Below, in pieces: positions 37,901 through 46,660 of a stretch of 64,000 nucleotides of DNA. The position numbers were made by a program, and so were the translations under genes. Each line of letters begins with the position of its first letter. Positions within the stretch are counted from its first letter, which is position 1. The DNA comes from Oceanimonas doudoroffii (lineage in GTDB: Bacteria; Pseudomonadota; Gammaproteobacteria; Enterobacterales; Aeromonadaceae). The notes beneath the pieces were generated by a model, which was given only the letters and a program-made list of their open reading frames with translations, was not told where the DNA came from and did no database searches. The stretch is from the NCBI RefSeq assembly GCF_002242685.1, contig NZ_NBIM01000001.1:434001-498000 (forward strand), in the 5' to 3' direction.

Positions 37901-38313
37901 AATCATTGGCCACGTTATCGGCAATGATGCCGCCGTTCCCCGCAGGCGCGGGGATAAACCGGGGATCAGCCCACCCGTCAGGTTGCTGGCATGACCGTTC
38001 CTCGCAGGCGCGGGGATAAACCGTGCCTGTTTGACGCATAGCACCCCTGGCCATGCCGTTCCCCGCAGGCGCGGGGATAAACCGAGGCCATGGTTGACGT
38101 GCTGAACTACGTGGCACCGTTCCCCGCAGGCGCGGGGATAAACCGAACGCTTCATCAATGGAATACACCTCCACCGCCCGTTCCCCGCAGGCGCGGGGAT
38201 AAACCGCTGGGGTAATCCATGACCATTATCGACGACATCCGTTCCCCGCAGACGCGGGGATAAACCGCCGTCTATGTTCTTGGCGATGTATTTGGCGATC
38301 CGTTCCCCGCAGG
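31950..38313 (+). CRISPR. Type I-E CRISPR array, 104 full repeats and a truncated terminal repeat
   Basis: A 29-bp repeat (31950-31978 is the first copy) recurs with a 61-bp period. Its stem is TCCCCGC/GCGGGGA with loop AGGC and its 3' end ATAAACCG is the E. coli-type crRNA handle, so the array is transcribed on the plus strand from the leader. By tracking every repeat start I count 104 full repeats, 104 spacers (98 of 32 and 6 of 33 nt) and a last copy cut to 14 bases (38300-38313). Variant repeats lie mainly far from the leader: starts 36895 (ATAAAGAT end), 37444, 37505, 37995 and 38239. Long open frames across this stretch are repeat artefacts, not genes. Confidence 0.99.
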
Positions 38314-38530
38314 TATGGGCTACCGCTAGTCGAGATTCCGGGTGGACCCACAGCTGCATGTGTGGGGGAAGGTAAAGCAAAATAATTTAGCTTAATCGGC
38401 ATATATCATGGGTATAAGATATAAAAATATTTGTACCACATGCGAAGTTTGGTGTTGATTCAGAATTTACTTTCTTTATTTCCCTCATGTCTCAGTTGTT
38501 ATACTCCTGCTCTTCCTCGAGGCTCAGCCC
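38314..38530. other. AT-rich spacer after the array
   Basis: 217 bp without a gene, clearly richer in A and T than its surroundings, between the truncated last repeat and the next gene. It contains a run of short AT steps around 38400-38440 and a possible -10 (TATACT, 38500-38505) for the gene at 38531, with no good -35. No repeat or cas remnant is seen. Confidence 0.5.
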
Positions 38531-38851
38531 ATGAACTGCTACTTTCCCGCCATTGCTCACTGCTCCGATACCCATGATTTTATTCACATTGCGGACGAAG
38601 GGGAGCTCGATGAACATCACTGGCATGCCGGTGACCGGCTGATTGACGGCACCGGCCGAGTGCACGTTTTGTCGCAGGGCGAAGGTGAAGGGCTGTACTG
38701 GCGGCCGCTGCCAGGGCTAGTATGCCTGCCGGAACTCAACGCCAGCCTGCGCCACTTTGCCGCCGGGCTGGGTATTTGCTGCATTCCCAAACTGACGGTG
38801 CGCTCCGCCGAAGAGGCTGTGGCGCTGATCGCCTGGTTGGAAATGCAATAA
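38531..38851 (+). CDS. Conserved hypothetical protein (DUF4144-like)
   Basis: A 106-residue acidic protein without a signal peptide or membrane helix. The middle part [20 protein letters not shown] and the C-terminal [15 protein letters not shown] resemble small proteins annotated as DUF4144 in Vibrio and Aeromonas relatives. I recognise the general family only from memory and the assignment is tentative. It is 20 bases before the RlpA-like gene and could be co-transcribed with it. Confidence 0.6.
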   Translation: MNCYFPAIAHCSDTHDFIHIADEGELDEHHWHAGDRLIDGTGRVHVLSQGEGEGLYWRPLPGLVCLPELNASLRHFAAGLGICCIPKLTVRSAEEAVALIAWLEMQ

Positions 38852-38870
38852 TCAACGTGGCGGAGTGGTC

Positions 38871-39266
38871 ATGAGTGCATTATTGCGCTATTGCTGTTTT
38901 TTTGTCTTGTTTGGGCTATCGGCCTGTGGCTCGCGGCCCGATGTGAGTGTGCCGGCACCGGAGCGGGAGACGGTGTTTCTGAACGAGGGGCAGGCGTCTT
39001 ATTACGGCGCGCGGCATCACGGCCGGAAAACCGCCAGTGGCGAGCGTTTTAACAAGAACGCCCTGACCGCCGCCCACAAAACCCTGCCGTTCGGCTCCAA
39101 GGTGCGGGTCACCAACCTGCGCAACCAGCGCTCCGTGGTGGTGCGCATCAATGATCGCGGGCCTTATGCCAAGCGCCGGGTGATCGATCTGTCCGAGCAG
39201 GCGGCCCGGGAGATTGGCATGATCAGATCCGGCGTGGCGCCGGTTCGGCTGGAGCTGCTGAAATAA
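38871..39266 (+). CDS. Short RlpA-like lipoprotein
   Basis: A 131-residue lipoprotein with lipobox LSAC after the signal peptide and one double-psi beta-barrel domain. [20 protein letters not shown] and [19 protein letters not shown] are the RlpA signatures, the latter with the Asp implicated in lytic transglycosylase activity on naked glycans. It lacks the C-terminal SPOR domain of full RlpA. I chose ATG 38871, just after GGAG; a GTG at 38865 is possible. It converges with and overlaps cobC by 44 bp. Confidence 0.85.
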   Translation: MSALLRYCCFFVLFGLSACGSRPDVSVPAPERETVFLNEGQASYYGARHHGRKTASGERFNKNALTAAHKTLPFGSKVRVTNLRNQRSVVVRINDRGPYAKRRVIDLSEQAAREIGMIRSGVAPVRLELLK

Positions 39267-39792
39267 CCACCCGCTGCCGGTAGCGCACCGCCGGTGGCCA
39301 GTCTTCGGCCTGAGTGGGCATGCCCCGGCCAGAGGCCAGCAGGCGCGCCGCGTTAATCCAGCCGGCGTGCCCCACCGCCAGCACCGGCTCCTCGGGCAGG
39401 GCGTTAAGCCACCTGTTTATCCGGGCAAAGAACGCCCGCAGGCTTTCGCCGCCGCCCGGGGCATAGCCGGTAAAGTCGGCGCACCAGGCGTCCATTTCTT
39501 CCCGGTCTATGCTTGCCCAGGGGCGACCGTCCCAGTGGCCAAAATCCATCTCCTGCAATTCGGCCACCACGCGCCATTGCCAGCCCCGTTCCGCCAGCAG
39601 CCGGCCCACTTCGGCCGAGCGCTGCAGCGGGCTGGTGTGAATGACCTTTGGCAGCCGATGGCAACGGGCAAAGCCCTGAATCTGGTTGGCCAGCCGGCGC
39701 AGTTTGCGTGCATCCACCGGGGCATCGGTACGGCCCAGGCAAATGCCCTGCACCTTTATCGGTTTGGGATGGCGCCAGATGTAAAGGCTCAT
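39223..39792 (-). CDS. cobC: Histidine phosphatase, probable alpha-ribazole phosphatase
   Basis: A 189-residue phosphoglycerate-mutase-like phosphatase. The phosphohistidine motif is RHP (residues 7-9) instead of the usual [17 protein letters not shown] and the second His in [13 protein letters not shown] are typical of CobC. CobC removes phosphate from alpha-ribazole phosphate in the lower-ligand arm of B12 synthesis. It overlaps the cobS stop/start by 4 bases, and its 3' end overlaps the RlpA-like gene on the other strand. The assignment rests on the family plus the cobS-cobT neighbourhood. Confidence 0.85.
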   Translation of the reverse strand: MSLYIWRHPKPIKVQGICLGRTDAPVDARKLRRLANQIQGFARCHRLPKVIHTSPLQRSAEVGRLLAERGWQWRVVAELQEMDFGHWDGRPWASIDREEMDAWCADFTGYAPGGGESLRAFFARINRWLNALPEEPVLAVGHAGWINAARLLASGRGMPTQAEDWPPAVRYRQRVVISAAPAEPAPRRI

Positions 39793-40553
39793 AACCGGGC
39801 CGCCAGCCCGGCATAAATGGCAATTTCTGCCAGCTGCTGGGTGGCGCCCAGGCCGTCACCGGTATACCCCCCCAGCCGGCGCTTCAGCAGCCGGTACATA
39901 TGCCAGCTGGCCAGCCCCGCCAGCACCACGGCAAGCAGCCAGTGTCCGGGGCTGAACAGCGGCCACAGCAGCGCCACCGCTGGCAGCAACCACAGGCCGG
40001 CCAGCCACCACTGGCGGTGAGTAAGGCGCTGGGCCATGGGCTTGGCCTTGGCGTGTTCAATATCGCCGCCATAGGGCAGCAGGGCGATCAGGCTGATGCA
40101 GGCCAGCCGCGAGCCACCGTGGGCCAGCACCAGCGCCGCCATGGCCGCCGCTGTGTCCAGGCTGGCCAGCAGGGAAATTTTCAGCAGCAGCGCCAGCGCC
40201 AGTCCCAGGGTGCCAAAGGTGCCCAGGCGTGAGTCTTTCATGATGGTCAGCGCCCGTTCTCTGCTCATGCCGCCGCCCAGGCCGTCACAGGTGTCGGCCA
40301 GGCCGTCTTCATGAAAGGCGCCAGTAATGTAAACGCCCAGCATTGTGGCCAGCACTGCCGCCGTCAGCGGACCAAAGGCGAGTTCACCCAGGCCAAAGGC
40401 AAGGGCGCACAGGCCACCCACCAGCAGCCCCACCGCGGGAAAGTGGCGGCTGCTCTGATGCAGCCAGTCCGGATCAAAGTGGCGCAGCGCTGGCAACGGC
40501 AAGCGGGTCAGAAACTGGGTGGCCACCAGCAGCAGGGTCAGCTCGTGCTTCAT
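39789..40553 (-). CDS. cobS: Adenosylcobinamide-GDP ribazoletransferase (cobalamin synthase)
   Basis: A 254-residue integral membrane enzyme that joins alpha-ribazole (phosphate) to adenosylcobinamide-GDP. The N-terminal ATQFLTRLPLPALRHFD and the motif GAFHEDGLADTCDGLGGG, with its Asp/Glu metal ligands, are diagnostic of CobS/CobV. Several hydrophobic helices follow. Translation appears coupled to cobT upstream and cobC downstream by 4-base overlaps. Confidence 0.96.
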   Translation of the reverse strand: MKHELTLLLVATQFLTRLPLPALRHFDPDWLHQSSRHFPAVGLLVGGLCALAFGLGELAFGPLTAAVLATMLGVYITGAFHEDGLADTCDGLGGGMSRERALTIMKDSRLGTFGTLGLALALLLKISLLASLDTAAAMAALVLAHGGSRLACISLIALLPYGGDIEHAKAKPMAQRLTHRQWWLAGLWLLPAVALLWPLFSPGHWLLAVVLAGLASWHMYRLLKRRLGGYTGDGLGATQQLAEIAIYAGLAARL

Positions 40554-41602
40554 GCGCTGGCTCCGCTGACGCCGGCGTCGGCGAAGCTGGCCATCTCGCT
40601 GATGAAGGCGCAGGCCGACTGCAACAGCGGATAGGCCAGGGCCGCACCGCTGCCTTCACCCAGGCGCAGGTTCAGATCGAGCAGGGGGGCGGCGTCGAGC
40701 AGCCGCAGCAGGTGGCGGTGGCCGGGCTCGGCCGAGGCATGGCCAAACACCCCATACTCCCGAGTGCCCGGCGCCAGCCGCTCCGCCACCAGCAGGGCCA
40801 CGCCGGCAATAAAGCCGTCCATCAGCAGAATGCGCCGTTCGCTGGCTCCCTGTATCAGGGCGCCGGCCATCATGGCAATTTCCAGCCCGCCCAGTGCCGC
40901 CAGGACGTCGAGCGGCGTTTGTGCATCGGCGTGGCGAGCCAGCACCGCCTGCAGCACGTGCGTCTTATGACTCAGGCCGTTGTCATCCAGCCCGGTGCCG
41001 CGGCCGGTGCACTCGGCCACCGGCAGTTCACCCAGCCGGGCCAGCAGCAGGCTGGCGGCGGAGGTGTTGCCAATGCCCATTTCCCCCAGCAGCAGCAGGT
41101 TGCCGGGCAATTCACGTACCAGCGCCATGCCCGCCTGCAGCGCTTGCTGGCATTCGGCCGGGGTCATGGCCGGCTCATGCAGGGCGTTGCGGGTACCCTT
41201 GCGCACCTTGCGGTCAATCAGGCTGGGGTGCGGGGTAAAATCGGCGTTCACGCCGGCGTCCACTACCCGCAGCGACAGGTTATGCTGGCGGGCAAACACA
41301 TTGATGGCGGCGCCGCCTTGCAGAAAGTTGTGCACCATCTGGGGCGTGACTTCGGCGGGAAAGGCCGACACTCCTTCCGCCACCAGGCCGTGATCGGCGG
41401 CAAATACCAGCACCTGAGGCTGGCTGATGCACGGCGCAGCGCTTTGCAGCATCAGCCCCAGCTGCACGGCAAGGGTTTCCAGTGTGCCCAGTGCGCCGGG
41501 GGGTTTGGTTTTATTGTCCACCCGGTGTTGCAACTGCCGTTCAAGTTTGGGGTTGGCCAGGGGCGCAATGGCGGGCACTATTAAGCGGTTAATGGGTTGC
41601 AT
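40550..41602 (-). CDS. cobT: Nicotinate-nucleotide-dimethylbenzimidazole phosphoribosyltransferase
   Basis: A 350-residue CobT that activates dimethylbenzimidazole to alpha-ribazole phosphate. The conserved stretches are DNKTKPPGALGTLETLAVQL near residue 30, VFAADHGLVAEGVSAFP near 86, LGEMGIGNTSAASLL near 172, and the catalytic Glu region in GHASAEPGHRHLL near 315. It is first of the cobT-cobS-cobC minus-strand set. No cobU (adenosylcobinamide kinase) lies next to it, unlike in E. coli. Confidence 0.96.
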   Translation of the reverse strand: MQPINRLIVPAIAPLANPKLERQLQHRVDNKTKPPGALGTLETLAVQLGLMLQSAAPCISQPQVLVFAADHGLVAEGVSAFPAEVTPQMVHNFLQGGAAINVFARQHNLSLRVVDAGVNADFTPHPSLIDRKVRKGTRNALHEPAMTPAECQQALQAGMALVRELPGNLLLLGEMGIGNTSAASLLLARLGELPVAECTGRGTGLDDNGLSHKTHVLQAVLARHADAQTPLDVLAALGGLEIAMMAGALIQGASERRILLMDGFIAGVALLVAERLAPGTREYGVFGHASAEPGHRHLLRLLDAAPLLDLNLRLGEGSGAALAYPLLQSACAFISEMASFADAGVSGASA

Positions 41603-41682
41603 GGCGGTGAGGGCTGAAAAATCAAGGACTCACATGCTATCAGACTGTATGGTTATTGCTGAATTTTTTACCGTGAGGTGGC

Positions 41683-42708
41683 ATGGACTCAGTTTCTCAA
41701 CTGGCATTGGGGGCCGCCGTAGGGGTGGCGGTGATGGGGCGGCGGGTCGGCATTGTCAGGGCGGCGCTGGCCGGTGCCGTGTTTGGCACCCTGCCGGATC
41801 TGGATGTGATCATCGACTATGGCGATCCGATCAGCAACATGACCAAACACAGGGGGGCCAGTCATGGCCTGCTTTATCTCACGCTGTTTGCTCCTCTGTT
41901 TGGCTGGCTGCTGGGGCGGCAGGCGCACTGGCGCCGCTGGACACTGGCCATCTGGTTGATTTTCATGACCCATGTGGGCATCGATTTCATGACCATCTAC
42001 GGCACCCAGCTGGGCCAGCCCCTCACCGAATACCCCTTTGGGGTGGGCAGTGTGTTTATTATCGATCCGCTCTATACCCTGCCGTTGCTGATGGGACTTT
42101 GGCTGGCGCTGTGGCGACGGGGTGAGCGCGGCATCAGGGCCAACCGGCTGGGGTTGTGGGTGAGTACCCTGTATCTGGGCTGGAGTCTGGTAGCCCAGTG
42201 GCAGGTGGGACTGCGCGCGGAGCAGTTGCTGGTGCAGCAGGGCATTCACGCCGAGCGGTTGCTGGTGACCCCGGCGCCCCTCAATACCCTGTTATGGCGG
42301 GTGCTGGCGATCACGCCGAACGGCTATGTGGAAGGGCATGTGTCGCTGCTGGATCGGGAGCCCACACCCTTCACGCGGCACGACGGCGGCCGTGCGCTGT
42401 ACCGGCAATGGCAGGATCACCCTCATGTAGCGCGCATGGCCTGGTTTACCAAGGGGTTTTTCAGGATGCGCGAGCAAGGTAGTGAACTGGTGATAACCGA
42501 CCTGCGCATGGGCCAGGAGCCGGGCTATGTGTTCAACTTTGTGGTGGCGAAACGAGATGGGCAAGGCGAGTGGCAGCCCCTGGCGGTGCCGCGTCAGTTC
42601 AGTGAAGGCCATAACCCGGCGCAGTTTGGCTGGTTGTGGCGTCGCACTCTGGGCCAGCCGGTGATGCCACCGAACACGCCTTCGGGGGCGGCCGGCGGCA
42701 AGTCCTAA
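41683..42708 (+). CDS. Membrane-bound metal-dependent hydrolase, YdjM-like
   Basis: A 341-residue inner-membrane protein of the DUF457/YdjM family. LPDLDVIIDYG and KHRGASHGLLYL carry the Asp and His residues taken as a metal site. Four to five helices follow up to about residue 190, and a soluble C-terminal domain takes the rest. YdjM in E. coli is LexA-controlled, but I see no clear LexA box here. The substrate is unknown. It is divergent from cobT over an 80-bp gap. Confidence 0.8.
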   Translation: MDSVSQLALGAAVGVAVMGRRVGIVRAALAGAVFGTLPDLDVIIDYGDPISNMTKHRGASHGLLYLTLFAPLFGWLLGRQAHWRRWTLAIWLIFMTHVGIDFMTIYGTQLGQPLTEYPFGVGSVFIIDPLYTLPLLMGLWLALWRRGERGIRANRLGLWVSTLYLGWSLVAQWQVGLRAEQLLVQQGIHAERLLVTPAPLNTLLWRVLAITPNGYVEGHVSLLDREPTPFTRHDGGRALYRQWQDHPHVARMAWFTKGFFRMREQGSELVITDLRMGQEPGYVFNFVVAKRDGQGEWQPLAVPRQFSEGHNPAQFGWLWRRTLGQPVMPPNTPSGAAGGKS

Positions 42709-42763
42709 ACATTTACGCCTTATACGCTTTACGTTTTACATCTAACCTCTGGCGTGTCAGCTA

Positions 42764-45700
42764 TCACCCATCCTCCCGCACCGGCTCGGGCCGGGCGGCA
42801 AACTGCTGCTGGCAACGGCTGTGGCCGCCGGGTTGCAGGTAGGGGCGCAGCAGCGGCTCCATGCCTTTCAGCACCTGCACCGGCAGCGCCGAGGTAAAGC
42901 TGAAATGGTCAGACTGCTCGCCGGGCACATAGGCGGTGAGGGTGCCAAAGTGTCGCTCACCCAGAAAGAACACAAAGGTGGCGGTGCGGTTGCGGGCCTG
43001 CGATTTGATCACATGACCGTAACGGGTCACGGTTTCAATACGGTTGTCGCCGGTGCCGGTTTTGCCCCCCAGCACCAGGGGGGTGCCGTCGGGCAGGGCA
43101 AAGCTGCCCTGCAGCCGGCGGGCGGTGCCGCCATCCACCACCTGTGACAGGGCTTCCCGCAGGGCCGCCGCCACCTCCTTCTCCATCACTCGCTGGGCCC
43201 GGCTGGCATTGCGCCCCAGGCGCACCTCATAGGGAGTCTGGCTGGCAAAGTGCAGTTGATCGATACGTACCACCGGCAGGCGGACTCCCTCGTTGAGAAT
43301 AATGCCCACCAGCTCGGCCAGGGCGGCGGGCTGATCGCCCGAGCTGCCGATGGCGGTGGCCAGCGACGGCACCAGGTGGCCAAAGGGAAAGCCCAGTTGC
43401 TGCCAGCGCTGGTGCAGATCCGAGAACGCCTCCACTTCCAGCATGATGCGCAGCCGGTTGTCCCGAGCGCTGCGGTGGCGGGTTTTGAACAACCAGCCAT
43501 ACACTTCCTGGCGTTCGGCGGTGCTGGCATCGGCCACCTCGCCAAAACTGGCCTCGGGATGTTGGCGCAGGTAACCCAGCAGCCACAGTTCCAGCGGATG
43601 TACCCGCGCAATATAACCCTGATCTGGCAGGCTCCAGGCCCCCGGACCGTGCTGGTCATAAAGCGAGGCGATACGCTTGTTGCTCAGGCCACCGTCCAGA
43701 AACAGCCGGGTACGCAAAAACCGCGCAAACTCGTCGAGGCTGGCCTCGGGCAGCAGATAGCGGTGCGCCGCCGCCAGCCGGCTGCGCATCGGGCGCAGGC
43801 CGTCAAAGAAGGTGTTCAGCCGCGCTTCGTTGCTCATGCCCTGATACTTGCGCCAGAACCGCAGTAAAAATACGCGGCCTTCCCGGTCGGCAAAGCGGCT
43901 CAGATATTCCCGGCGGCGCGGGTCGTTGTCGTCGGCCAGCAGTTGAGCCCGGTTTTCGTTCTGGTAAATGCTGTAGCGCACCAGATCCTGCATCAGGCGA
44001 ATAAAGGGCAGATTGATCGACTCCCGCAATGCCTCGGTGAGGGTGGGGCGACGGCCGTTGTCTTCCTTGCGAAAGTTGGCAAAGGTGTGCAGGCCGCTGC
44101 CGGTATAAAAGCGCTCATGGGGGCTGGCGGAATAGCGCCGATCCAGCGCCGCCCGCAACATGGTGGCCAGGCTGCGGTCCGGGCTCAGCATCAGGTGGTC
44201 AATGGCCCAGCGGCTCAGGGGATCGTTGCGCTCCGGGGTGAGCTGGCGCAACGCCTCGAGGGACATGCCGCTGTAGCGGTTGTGCAGTTCGGCCACCACC
44301 TCCAGGTAGGTGGCCAGTACCCGCAGCTTGGCGGTGGAGCCAAGCTCCAGCTTGCTGCTTTCGTTAATGTCAAAGGGCTGGCCGGTGTTGTCGGTCTGCA
44401 CCCGCACGTCAAAACTGTTGGTGTTGCGTTCAAACAGGGTAAAGCTGTAGCGCACCTCGGCGGTTTTCTCCGGTGACAGCAAGCGTTCGCCAAACAGCCC
44501 GATTTCCTGCGCAAAGGCCGGATCCGCCAGCCGCTCCAGATAGGTGGTCACCTGCCGCTGCAGCTCGGCATTCAGGGTGGTGCTGGCCTGCAGGTCGAGC
44601 CGGTCCAGCTCATACAGGCTGACTCCCAGCAGGCCGGCCAGCCGGCCTCGGGACACGTGCAGCAGCTTGCTGCTCTCCACTCGCTGCAGCACAGGATCGG
44701 TGCCGAAATGGCGGAACTGCAGCCGTTGCGCCAGGGCTGCGTCGCGCAGGGCCGGGCTCAACAGGCCGGCCCCGGCCTGCAGCCGCAGGTGGCTGTCGGT
44801 CAGGGTCTCCAGCTGCTCACGGCCAGCGAACAGATACCAGGACGGCCGGCGCTGGGCAATCATCAGCGCCATAACCTGTCGCAGCGCCAGCCCCTGTTCG
44901 GCCAGGGGCTGGCCGCTGTTCAGGGCGGGGTCAAGCAGGAGGTTGACCCGCTCGGGATCGGCGCCAAACCAGATCCACAGGCCGTCGTTCAGGCCATGCA
45001 CCTCGCCGTGGCCGGGGGCGGCGGCCAGGGGCACCGAGTTCAGGTAGGAAAGCGCCACCTGCTGGCGGGCGGTCAGGGTGTGCGGGCCCTGCTGATAGGC
45101 GCGCACGCTGGCGGAGATCATCTGCCGCAGCTTTTCGCCGGCCGACGGGGTCATGCCGCCGGGGGAGTGGCGGAATTTCTCAATCTGGGTGGCCAGGGTG
45201 CTACCTCCCGCGGAGTCGTCCTGCAGCTCCAGGGCGCGGCCCACCTGAGACAGCGCGGCCTTGGCGAAGCGCGGCCAGTCCACCGCCGGGTTGGCCAGGG
45301 GCTGTTCGGTGCTGAGCAGATCCCGGTTTTCGATAAACAGCAAGGTGGCAACCACCAGCGGCGGAATGTCGGCAAAGTTGCCGTAGTGACGACGGGGGTA
45401 GCGGTAGTCATAAATGGGCTCGGCGCGGCAGTCGCTCAGCAGCAGTCCGGCCTGGGTCTTTTCGGCGTAGGGCACAAAAAAGCCGTGCCGGCTGTAGTTG
45501 ACAAGGGCATGGGAGAACTGCACCTGCTGTTCAATCACGAAGTGATTCTGCTGCAGCCGGGTCAGTAATTCCGGCAGCCGAGTGTAGCCCAGGCGCTGAT
45601 CAAAGGGACCATGGAAGGGAAAGTGCATGGCGGCGCTGGGGCCGGGCTCAAGCCGGTAGGTAAGGGTGGCGGCATAGCGGGACAGCTCCCGCGACTGCAG

Positions 45701-45868
45701 TCGCGAGGTGCGCATTTCGTAAATCAGGGCGGCCAGAGCCACCGCCATGACCAGCCCCAGTAGCAGCCACAACAGCCAGCGCCAGCGACTGCCCCGGCGA
45801 CGAGGCCGGGGCAACAGCAGATCGGCCGGCAGGCCGTGGTCAATGTGTTCGGAGTCCATCGCGCCCAT
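42764..45868 (-). CDS. Class A penicillin-binding protein (GT51 plus transpeptidase), large variant
   Basis: A 1034-residue bifunctional peptidoglycan synthase. There is a single membrane anchor at residues 31-50, then a GT51 domain with the catalytic Glu in ENRDLL near 180 and GGSTLATQIEKFRHS near 220. The transpeptidase domain has STAK near 508, a SIN triad near 615 and KTGTGD near 935. All catalytic motifs are present. It is longer than PBP1A/1B and carries an extra region of roughly 350 residues between the SxN and KTG motifs (about 615-935). It resembles a PBP type seen in Vibrio and Aeromonas relatives rather than E. coli PBP1a/b/c. It stands alone. Confidence 0.85.
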   Translation of the reverse strand: MGAMDSEHIDHGLPADLLLPRPRRRGSRWRWLLWLLLGLVMAVALAALIYEMRTSRLQSRELSRYAATLTYRLEPGPSAAMHFPFHGPFDQRLGYTRLPELLTRLQQNHFVIEQQVQFSHALVNYSRHGFFVPYAEKTQAGLLLSDCRAEPIYDYRYPRRHYGNFADIPPLVVATLLFIENRDLLSTEQPLANPAVDWPRFAKAALSQVGRALELQDDSAGGSTLATQIEKFRHSPGGMTPSAGEKLRQMISASVRAYQQGPHTLTARQQVALSYLNSVPLAAAPGHGEVHGLNDGLWIWFGADPERVNLLLDPALNSGQPLAEQGLALRQVMALMIAQRRPSWYLFAGREQLETLTDSHLRLQAGAGLLSPALRDAALAQRLQFRHFGTDPVLQRVESSKLLHVSRGRLAGLLGVSLYELDRLDLQASTTLNAELQRQVTTYLERLADPAFAQEIGLFGERLLSPEKTAEVRYSFTLFERNTNSFDVRVQTDNTGQPFDINESSKLELGSTAKLRVLATYLEVVAELHNRYSGMSLEALRQLTPERNDPLSRWAIDHLMLSPDRSLATMLRAALDRRYSASPHERFYTGSGLHTFANFRKEDNGRRPTLTEALRESINLPFIRLMQDLVRYSIYQNENRAQLLADDNDPRRREYLSRFADREGRVFLLRFWRKYQGMSNEARLNTFFDGLRPMRSRLAAAHRYLLPEASLDEFARFLRTRLFLDGGLSNKRIASLYDQHGPGAWSLPDQGYIARVHPLELWLLGYLRQHPEASFGEVADASTAERQEVYGWLFKTRHRSARDNRLRIMLEVEAFSDLHQRWQQLGFPFGHLVPSLATAIGSSGDQPAALAELVGIILNEGVRLPVVRIDQLHFASQTPYEVRLGRNASRAQRVMEKEVAAALREALSQVVDGGTARRLQGSFALPDGTPLVLGGKTGTGDNRIETVTRYGHVIKSQARNRTATFVFFLGERHFGTLTAYVPGEQSDHFSFTSALPVQVLKGMEPLLRPYLQPGGHSRCQQQFAARPEPVREDG

Positions 45869-46087
45869 AAAAACACCCTCTTGGCCTCTTTCTTGTGGTG
45901 AGGCTCCTGTTGTTAACAGTTTAGCTTTTCACCGGTGCCTCATGGGGCCGGCATAAAAATAAACTCTTTGGCTGTACCAAAAACGGACAGTGGCACCCAT
46001 CCTGGGCGCAAGGGGGTTTTCATCCGGTTTCAATCGGTTAGCATATTGGCTAATAAGAGAAACAACAATCCGGCGGAGGCACGGCGC

Positions 46088-46660
46088 ATGTATCGGGTTT
46101 GGCTGTGGGCGACGCTGTGGTGGTTGCCGGCATGTTTGGCGCAAGGCGCTCAGCAGGCGGTGTTTGCCGGTGGCAGTTTCTGGGTGATGGAGGCCCTGTT
46201 CAGCGACCGCCCCGGCATTGAGCGGGTCGAAACCGGCTGGATGCAGTCCGGGCCGGGCACGGCGCGGCGGCAGGTGGTGCGGGTGCACTACAACGATGCC
46301 ATGCTCACCTATGGTGATCTGCTCACCCTCTACTGGCAGGCGGTGGATATACACGACGGTGAAGGGCAATATTGCGACCGGGGCAGGGAATTTACCCCGG
46401 CGCTCTACGTGCGTAATGCCCTGCAGCTGAAATGGGCCCGGCAAAGCCGTGCCCGGCTGGCCCTGACCGGCGAACGCACACCGGCGGTGCGCATTCTGCC
46501 CTCGGCGGAATTTGAGCCGGCGGCCTCACGGCATCAGGATTACCAGGCCCGGCATCCGCTGCTCTATTTTGCCTACCGGCGCATGTGCGGTTATCCCGAC
46601 GGCGGCGCGTTCAGCCTGCAACCGTTGTTAACCGGCCGGTCTCCCGCCAGTGGGCAATAG
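46088..46660 (+). CDS. MsrA-like periplasmic protein lacking the catalytic cysteine
   Basis: A 190-residue protein with a signal peptide (cleavage near LAQGA) and the fold motifs of methionine sulfoxide reductase A. The active-site motif, normally GGCFW, reads GGSFW: the nucleophile Cys is Ser. The following Glu (VMEALF) and DIHDGEGQYCDRGREFTPAL are kept. As the nucleophile is essential in known MsrA, reductase activity is doubtful. ATG 46088 has GGAGG 8 bases upstream. It lies in the place msrA has beside tamA in E. coli and converges with mobB, overlapping it by 50 bp. Confidence 0.85.
   Translation: MYRVWLWATLWWLPACLAQGAQQAVFAGGSFWVMEALFSDRPGIERVETGWMQSGPGTARRQVVRVHYNDAMLTYGDLLTLYWQAVDIHDGEGQYCDRGREFTPALYVRNALQLKWARQSRARLALTGERTPAVRILPSAEFEPAASRHQDYQARHPLLYFAYRRMCGYPDGGAFSLQPLLTGRSPASGQ

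Noticed and set aside
31950..38313. Self-targeting spacers against genes in this window
   Set aside because: I compared spacers with each other by eye and found the overlapping pairs, but saw no clear match to window genes. A full search was not possible, so absence is not proven.
31931..38380. Many open frames of 60-200 codons on the minus strand across the array
   Set aside because: They are translations of the 29-bp repeat, giving recurring peptides such as RFIPAPAGNG and GLSPRLRGT. They are not genes.
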